The notes under the pieces were generated by a model that was not told where the DNA came from, searched no databases, and was given only the letters and a program-made list of their open reading frames with translations. 11,884 bases of DNA from Oxalobacteraceae bacterium (lineage in GTDB: Bacteria > Pseudomonadota > Gammaproteobacteria > Burkholderiales > Burkholderiaceae_D), in contig CANKWG010000048.1 in NCBI GenBank assembly GCA_947487325.1, positions 1-11,884 of the forward strand, read 5' to 3'. Made by a program: the position numbers and the translations under genes. This document shows, piece by piece, positions 7,998 to 11,884 of the stretch (its first letter is position 1; every line of letters starts with the position of its first letter).

Positions 7998-8497
7998 GAC
8001 AAACTTTCCGGTGGCGAAGGGAGATCAAGAATACGCATAGTCGTGAAGCGGCAAATGCCTTTCAGACCTGCGTTCAGACGCCTTACTTCACGCAGCGCAC
8101 GATCAATGGGAATCACCTTGGTGGTCACGACCGTTTTGGCCACCGCATCCCACTGATAAACACCATCGACCAGTCCCTCGGCCAGACCAAACACACTGCC
8201 CGGACCGAACAAATGACTGCCCTTCTCAGTGGTAGCCACCACCTCACCGGAAATGATCACATGCGCAAACACCGGATGCTCGCCTCGCTCGGCAATCTTC
8301 TGACCGGGGTTGAACAAACCAGAGTTAAGCAAATCACTTCCCCAGAGCTTGAAAAACAAGCGCTCTGCGCTGGAGAATTCATGATGATCATAGGCGTCGT
8401 GTGCCGCACGTGATTTGGGATCGGTGATCCCCAGCGCCTTGAAACGCTGCACGTCCAGCGCAAAACGAAAAACCTCTCCCTGTGAATTGGTAGTCAT
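7994..8497 (-). CDS. Cyclic-nucleotide-binding-like protein with degenerate cassette
   Basis: This 167-residue protein has an N-terminal segment of about 60 residues that I do not recognise. A Crp/PKA-like beta-roll follows (about 62-135): LFNPGQKIAERGE, then HVIISGEVVATT (79-90), then LFGPGSVFGLAEGLVDG. The equivalent of the phosphate-binding cassette (103-120) reads FGLAEGLVDGVYQWDAVA. It lacks the usual Glu directly after FG, and Tyr/Gln/Trp stand where the phosphate-binding Arg belongs. Ligand binding is therefore doubtful; a structural, dimerising or altered-ligand role is more likely. The C-terminal helix has no helix-turn-helix. It is the first gene of a two-gene operon, overlapping the next by 4 bases. 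AGGA lies 10 bases before its ATG and a good promoter candidate lies upstream (8541-8570). The annotation rests on fold-like motifs rather than on a conserved catalytic signature. Confidence 0.75.
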   Translation of the reverse strand: MTTNSQGEVFRFALDVQRFKALGITDPKSRAAHDAYDHHEFSSAERLFFKLWGSDLLNSGLFNPGQKIAERGEHPVFAHVIISGEVVATTEKGSHLFGPGSVFGLAEGLVDGVYQWDAVAKTVVTTKVIPIDRALREVRRLNAGLKGICRFTTMRILDLPSPPESLS

Positions 8498-8540
8498 GAC
8501 GGTGTGATCCTGCTTTTATTGTTCGAATAAACTGTTTCGC

Positions 8541-8570
8541 ATTATAGGATCCGGCAAGTCCGTTTGTCAG
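8541..8570 (-). promoter_or_regulatory. Sigma70-type promoter for the cyclic-nucleotide-binding pair
   Basis: On the minus strand a perfect TATAAT (plus positions 8541-8546) is preceded at 18 bases by CTGACA (8565-8570; five of six matches to TTGACA). Transcription would start near 8533, giving a leader of about 35 bases to the ATG at 8497. Confidence 0.6.
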
Positions 8571-8595
8571 CGGTCAGCCTGCCTGGACACGCTGA

Positions 8596-8616
8596 TTGTT
8601 TTTAAATTGAAAACAA
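8596..8616. promoter_or_regulatory. Palindrome in the divergent control region
   Basis: TTGTTTT (8596-8602) and AAAACAA (8610-8616) form a perfect 7-7-7 inverted repeat. It lies between the two divergent promoter candidates, upstream of both. It could be a binding site for a shared regulator. AT-rich sequence raises the odds of chance. Confidence 0.35.
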
Positions 8617-8640
8617 GTTCAGGTTCTTTGGGACGACTTA

Positions 8641-8669
8641 TTAACATCAGCATCAAGCTGTAATAAGAT
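8641..8669 (+). promoter_or_regulatory. Possible sigma70 promoter for the siaB-siaC-cyclase operon
   Basis: TTAACA (8641-8646, five of six matches) and TAAGAT (8664-8669, four of six) are separated by the ideal 17 bases. The expected start near 8676 would leave a leader of about 100 bases before the ATG at 8776. Confidence 0.4.
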
Positions 8670-8685
8670 ACTAATAGTGCTTATT
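8662..8685. promoter_or_regulatory. Imperfect palindrome overlapping the siaB promoter -10 and start site
   Basis: AATAAG (8662-8667) and CTTATT (8680-8685) enclose a smaller palindrome, ACTA-A-TAGT (8670-8678). The site covers the putative -10 and transcription start, the usual position of a repressor operator. Confidence 0.35.
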
Positions 8686-8775
8686 GGTGCCCGGCCAAAC
8701 ATCTGCCAGGTTAGGCCAATCCGTTCATAACAGCCACACGATTTCCACCCAAAATAAAACGATCAGGGGAATCAC

Positions 8776-9297
8776 ATGGAAATATCAACAGCCATCGACA
8801 TCCGTAGCGTGATGCAGACATCGGGCGTCATCATGGCCTACAACGGCTCGGTGTCCGATGATCTTATGGTCACACTCGCCGACATCCTCAAGTCCCGCAT
8901 GGAAGGACTCGATGATGCAAAACGCTCTCGCACCGTCTTCTCCGTGTTCATGGAAGGCATGCAAAATCTGATCTGGCACGGCCGTACCACCCAGAACGGC
9001 AATGGCATGGTGTGCATATCCCAACAAGACGGCGAGATCACCATCGTCTGCGGCAATCGCATTGAGCGTTCAGATTCGGTAAAGCTCAAAGAAATCCTCG
9101 AGCAACTGCAGGCCGCTGACAAAGACACCATACGTCAACTCTACCGCGAAGGCATGTCGCGCTCCAATGAGCACGAAGGTCCCGGCGCCGGACTGGGTCT
9201 GCTCGAAATCGCACGCCGAGCATCCCATCCGATTTCGTTTGCCTTCATGGACGTTGACGAGCTGCATGTCGATTTTTTTCTGGCTGCGCGGATTTAA
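8776..9297 (+). CDS. siaB: SiaB-family protein kinase
   Basis: This 173-residue cytoplasmic protein resembles SiaB of Pseudomonas aeruginosa, a kinase of the GHKL-ATPase type that phosphorylates the small protein SiaC. An N-box-like helix is visible at residues 56-68 (SVFMEGMQNLIWH), with Glu60 and Asn64 as candidate catalytic-base and magnesium-binding residues. A glycine-rich ATP-lid motif, GPGAGLGLLEIAR, starts at 135. Length and the single-domain architecture fit the family. There is no sensor domain or membrane segment, so input must come from elsewhere. The ATG at 8776 has an AGGGGA site 5 bases upstream. It is followed after 12 bases by a SiaC homologue and then a class III cyclase, which makes it the first gene of a phosphorylation-controlled cyclase operon. 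The kinase role is inferred from the family. Confidence 0.85.
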   Translation: MEISTAIDIRSVMQTSGVIMAYNGSVSDDLMVTLADILKSRMEGLDDAKRSRTVFSVFMEGMQNLIWHGRTTQNGNGMVCISQQDGEITIVCGNRIERSDSVKLKEILEQLQAADKDTIRQLYREGMSRSNEHEGPGAGLGLLEIARRASHPISFAFMDVDELHVDFFLAARI

Positions 9298-9309
9298 GGA
9301 GTAACAGTA

Positions 9310-9687
9310 ATGAGTGACATGCATATCGCGGCTACCGATCGCACGCCTGAAATACAACTTTCTATTGCCGACGGCATTTTCAGCATGCGAGGCGAATCAT
9401 TTCCTGAAGATGTCGCTGCGTTTTACGGACAAGTCATCATGGCCATTGATGCACTGGCCAGCACCATTCAAGGCCCGCTCAAGGTTGATGTCGCCATGGT
9501 GTACATCAACAGTTCCAGCATCAAAGCCATGTTTCGGATTTTCGAAGGACTGGAAAACGTGCGCAAGAACGGTCATCCCCTCACCATCACCTGGCACTTT
9601 CAGGACGATGACGACATCATGCAAGAGCTAGGCGAAGACTTCAAAGATCGCTTCCCGGATCTGCCCATCGAAGTACAAGCAAGCTAA
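9310..9687 (+). CDS. siaC: SiaC-family regulatory phosphoprotein (DUF1987)
   Basis: This 125-residue protein matches the SiaC/DUF1987 pattern: an early TPEIQLSIADGIFSMRGESFPED segment (12-34), then FY (38-39), then VYINSSSIKAMF (64-75). In Pseudomonas aeruginosa SiaC, from memory, the residue phosphorylated by SiaB is Thr68 in a similar YFNTSS context. Here position 68 is Ser within YINSSS, a conservative and phosphorylatable replacement. In that system unphosphorylated SiaC binds and activates the diguanylate cyclase SiaD. Here it lies 12 bases after siaB and 15 bases before a class III cyclase, so the cyclase is the probable partner. A strong AAGGAG overlaps the siaB stop and sits 8 bases before this ATG. 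No signal peptide is seen. Confidence 0.88.
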   Translation: MSDMHIAATDRTPEIQLSIADGIFSMRGESFPEDVAAFYGQVIMAIDALASTIQGPLKVDVAMVYINSSSIKAMFRIFEGLENVRKNGHPLTITWHFQDDDDIMQELGEDFKDRFPDLPIEVQAS

Positions 9688-9702
9688 GCGCCGGTATTCT
9701 TG

Positions 9703-10755
9703 ATGGAAGATCCGCTGTTTGACCTTTACGATCGCGAAAAGCGATTACTGGCCGAAGGGCCAGAGGTACTTGCATCGGGCGATGACGAAGCCATCAGCGC
9801 CTTCGCGCAGAGGCTGTTCGAACGCTTTGCAAAAGTCGTCAGGGAAAACGAAGATCTCACGCGTCACTCCGACCGTCAGGAACAGCGACTGGTCAAACTC
9901 AACCAGAACCTCAAAACCCAGACGCGCGAACTCGACGAGCGAAAAACCGCACTCGAGGCCTTGTCTCGGCAGTTATCCAAGTACCTGCCACCGCAGATTC
10001 ATGAAGCCCTGTTCGAAGGCAAGCATGACACCCGCATCACCACACAGCGCAAAAAGCTCACCGTGTTTTTCAGCGACATCAAAGGTTTCACACAGACCTC
10101 CGAGAGCCTGCAGCCCGAAGCACTGACCGAGTATCTGAATGAATATTTTTCAGAGATGACGCAGATCGCCATCGATCACGGCGCCACCATCGACAAATAC
10201 ATGGGCGATGCGATGATGGTTTTTTTCGGTGACCCCGAAACACGCGGCGTGCGCGATGATGCGCGTGCTTGTGTCGAGATGGCGTTGCAGATGCATGAAA
10301 AACTGAAAATTCTGCACAAACGCTGGCGCGCTAGCGGCTTTGATCAGCCCTTCGAAGTCCGTATCGGCATCAACACTGGCTTTTGCAACGTCGGTAATTT
10401 TGGCAGCGAACAACGACTGTCGTACACCATCATCGGCGGTGAAGTAAATCTTGCGCAACGCCTCGAATCGCACGCCGACCCCGGCGGCATCCTGATGAGC
10501 TATGAAACTTGGGCACACGTACAGGACATGGTCGATGTGGAAGAGCGTGGCGCAATTCAGATGAAAGGCATTCCGCGCGATGTGAAAACCTATGCAGTCA
10601 AAAGCCGCAAGTCGACCGGAGAAGCGCTGGTGTTTTCTTATGACCATCCGGCGGGTGTATCGATTGATATCGATCCCACGACGCTGAATGCGGATGAGCG
10701 AGTGCAGTTATCGGAAAAGCTGACGACGCTGGCGGAAGCGCTACGCCGGCAATAA
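9703..10755 (+). CDS. Class III adenylate/guanylate cyclase with N-terminal coiled coil
   Basis: The product is 350 residues from the ATG at 9703; a TTG at 9700 is the only other in-frame choice before the siaC stop. Residues of about 30-92 are heptad-like and charged, and probably form a coiled coil, ending in LSKYLPPQIHEALFEGK before the catalytic domain (about 115-300). Catalytic residues are in place. Asp125 (FFSDIKGFT) and Asp169 (KYMGDAMM) bind metal. Lys165 and Thr242 (YTIIGGEVNLAQR) are at the substrate-selecting positions. Asn249 and Arg253 are the transition-state pair. The Lys/Thr combination marks class IIIb cyclases, which usually make cAMP. No transmembrane, PAS or GAF domain is present. 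A dimeric domain with a coiled coil directly after SiaC resembles SiaD, where SiaC acts on the N-terminal coil. Activation by SiaC is inferred. The Shine-Dalgarno site is poor, suggesting coupled or low translation. Confidence 0.92.
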   Translation: MEDPLFDLYDREKRLLAEGPEVLASGDDEAISAFAQRLFERFAKVVRENEDLTRHSDRQEQRLVKLNQNLKTQTRELDERKTALEALSRQLSKYLPPQIHEALFEGKHDTRITTQRKKLTVFFSDIKGFTQTSESLQPEALTEYLNEYFSEMTQIAIDHGATIDKYMGDAMMVFFGDPETRGVRDDARACVEMALQMHEKLKILHKRWRASGFDQPFEVRIGINTGFCNVGNFGSEQRLSYTIIGGEVNLAQRLESHADPGGILMSYETWAHVQDMVDVEERGAIQMKGIPRDVKTYAVKSRKSTGEALVFSYDHPAGVSIDIDPTTLNADERVQLSEKLTTLAEALRRQ

Positions 10756-10782
10756 TGATTCAACACTGGCTTTAAAGCTTGT

Positions 10783-10903
10783 GGAACCCAGCTTTCGCTG
10801 GGATGACTGTTCAAAAGCCAACTGCCTTGACATCACTTGCGCCAGTGTGGCGTTTTAGACGCTGACAGCCCTTGCATCGTCATCCCAGCGAAAGCTGGGA
10901 TCC
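10783..10903. repeat. REPIN-like pair of inverted hairpin repeats
   Basis: Two 25-base copies (10783-10807 and 10879-10903) lie in inverted orientation 71 bases apart and match at 24 of 25 positions. Each contains a hairpin: CCCAGC-TTTC-GCTGGG in the first (10787-10802) and its reverse complement in the second. This is the CCCAGCGAAAGCTGGG type of short intergenic palindrome seen in many copies in proteobacterial genomes. The paired layout matches REP doublets (REPINs) or a small MITE. It occupies most of the 10756-10957 gap, between a plus-strand and a minus-strand gene that converge. The hairpins may also help end transcription. Confidence 0.75.
10840..10856 (+). terminator. Weak terminator-like hairpin after the cyclase gene
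   Basis: CGCCA (10840-10844) and TGGCG (10848-10852) form a 5-base stem with a GTG loop, followed by TTTT. It lies inside the paired repeat, 85 bases past the cyclase stop. The stem is short, so termination would be modest. Confidence 0.25.
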
Positions 10904-10957
10904 ATAGGCGACCCTATAGGCTACCGATCTTCAAACATTCCCTTAAAAACAGTCATC

Positions 10958-11884
10958 TCAAGTAGCGCGCCGCTCAAAACTCCCCGCAGCCGCAAACTTC
11001 CAATGACTGCAAAACGGCTCCGGCAACGAAGCAAGCTGCGCCTCATCCATCAAAGCCCCCTCAGGCACCGTAGGCAGCACCGAAGACAGCGGTACTGCCA
11101 CGCCTGAAGCATTACGCACCATGAGGTGATCCGCCGTAATCTCGCCCGGCTGGTCCAGACCGGCGGCACCGACCAGCTCACCCAGTGCCTCAACCGTCAG
11201 CGCATGGAAATTTTTCACGCGCTCCGCTTTATCAGTCACCACCAGCGCACGCTGGCGATTCGGATCCTGCGTGGCGACACCGGTTGGGCAATGATCCGTG
11301 TGACAGCTGCGCGACTGTATGCAACCCAGCGCAAACATGAAACCCCGCGCTGAATTACACCAGTCCGCACCCAGCGCCATCGCGCGCGCGATATCGAATG
11401 CCGAAATGATTTTGCCCGACACGCCAATACGCACCCGGTCGCGTTTGCCCATACCTACCAACGTGTTGTGCACCAGCCGCCCGCCTTCGCGCATGGGCAT
11501 GCCGACATGATCGGAAAACTCAACCGGCGCTGCACCTGTACCGCCCTCGCTGCCATCGACAACAATGAAATCAGGATAGATATCGCTTTCAAGCATCGCC
11601 TTGGCCATCGCGAACCACTCCCAGGGCTGACCAATACACAACTTGAAGCCTACGGGTTTACCACCTGAGCGATCGCGCAGATGCTGTATGAAACCCATCA
11701 GCTCCAGTGGCGTAGAAAACTCGCTGTGCGCGGCCGGTGACACGCAATCCTCACCCAGCGGCACACCACGTGCCGCCGCAATTTCGGGTGTCACTTTCGC
11801 GGCGGGCAGCACGCCGCCATGGCCGGGCTTTGCACCCTGAGAGAGTTTGATTTCAATCATCTTCACCTGCGGCGATTGCGCCTG
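10958..11884 (-). CDS. Glutamate-synthase-family FMN/iron-sulfur protein, C-terminal part
   Basis: The open frame runs off the right edge of the window. The 308 residues seen are the C-terminal part of a protein of the GOGAT synthase-domain family. The frame continues without a stop to 11884, so the GTG near 11866 is not the true start. Family landmarks include KMIEIKLSQGAKPGHGG, the FMN-barrel segment GFKLCIGQPWEW, DGSEGGTGAAP, GKIISAFDIARAMALGAD, and Cys-x5-Cys-x4-Cys (CIQSRSCHTDHC; codons at 11321-11323, 11303-11305 and 11288-11290) for the [3Fe-4S] cluster, followed by PTGVATQ. Stand-alone proteins of this type are usually about 500-550 residues and lack the amidotransferase domain, so their real reaction is often unknown. 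This could also be the end of a larger glutamate synthase, but the short C-terminal tail without a GXGXG beta-helix domain favours the stand-alone type. It is convergent with the cyclase operon. Confidence 0.9.
   Translation of the reverse strand, partial: QAQSPQVKMIEIKLSQGAKPGHGGVLPAAKVTPEIAAARGVPLGEDCVSPAAHSEFSTPLELMGFIQHLRDRSGGKPVGFKLCIGQPWEWFAMAKAMLESDIYPDFIVVDGSEGGTGAAPVEFSDHVGMPMREGGRLVHNTLVGMGKRDRVRIGVSGKIISAFDIARAMALGADWCNSARGFMFALGCIQSRSCHTDHCPTGVATQDPNRQRALVVTDKAERVKNFHALTVEALGELVGAAGLDQPGEITADHLMVRNASGVAVPLSSVLPTVPEGALMDEAQLASLPEPFCSHWKFAAAGSFERRAT

Noticed and set aside
8503..8518. TGTGA half-site suggesting a CRP site near the binding-protein promoter
   Set aside because: The second half six bases on reads TTTTA rather than TCACA, so it does not form a CRP palindrome.
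10827..10855. Perfect TTGACA -35-like hexamer after the cyclase gene
   Set aside because: No -10-like hexamer lies 16-18 bases downstream, and no plus-strand gene follows it.
10958..11866. Complete 302-residue gene starting at the GTG near 11866
   Set aside because: The same frame stays open to the window edge and the residues before the GTG continue in family style, so this is a truncated view of a longer gene.

Overview
The window looks like chromosome from a betaproteobacterium (Burkholderiales or Nitrosomonadales type). This is inferred from moderate-to-high GC, Gram-negative envelope proteins, a three-part RND metal pump, and beta-proteobacterial flavour in the cyclase and phosphodiesterase-like proteins. 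There are no rRNA or tRNA genes, CRISPR arrays, transposases or phage genes. The genus cannot be fixed from sequence alone.

Left part (1-6603). A small secreted, probably outer-membrane beta-barrel protein (38-619) ends at a strong intrinsic terminator (651-685). An AT-rich 287-base gap with palindromes and a possible promoter leads into a compact czcCBA-type operon: outer-membrane channel (973-2298), lipid-anchored periplasmic adaptor (2334-3503) and inner-membrane heavy-metal RND permease (3508-6603). Together they would export a metal cation across both membranes. The permease carries an AIG...DGT...VEN proton-relay motif instead of the DFG...DGA...VEN of CzcA itself, so its metal is uncertain.

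Middle part (6785-10755). This is the most interesting section and reads as a cyclic-nucleotide signalling island. On the plus strand is a metallo-beta-lactamase-fold protein resembling class II cyclic-nucleotide phosphodiesterases. Convergent to it is a translationally coupled pair of stand-alone cyclic-nucleotide-binding-domain proteins (8497 down to 7653). One keeps the phosphate-binding cassette and the other has lost its key residues. Divergent from that pair, across a 278-base region with promoter-like and palindromic sequences, is a three-gene operon: a SiaB-type kinase, a SiaC-type (DUF1987) phosphoprotein, and a class III adenylate/guanylate cyclase with an N-terminal coiled coil. In Pseudomonas aeruginosa, SiaB/SiaC control the diguanylate cyclase SiaD. 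Here the output enzyme is a class III cyclase, with a Lys/Thr substrate pair that suggests cAMP. The island thus holds candidate parts for control (SiaB/SiaC), synthesis (cyclase), reception (the two binding proteins) and breakdown (the phosphodiesterase-like protein). No SiaA-type phosphatase is visible.

Right part (10756-11884). A pair of near-identical inverted hairpin repeats (REP/REPIN-like) separates the cyclase from the C-terminal part of a glutamate-synthase-family FMN/iron-sulfur protein on the minus strand, which runs off the window. Smaller curiosities are a five-unit 14-base tandem repeat between the convergent genes at 7564-7633 and an eight-codon leader ORF overlapping the start of the phosphodiesterase-like gene.
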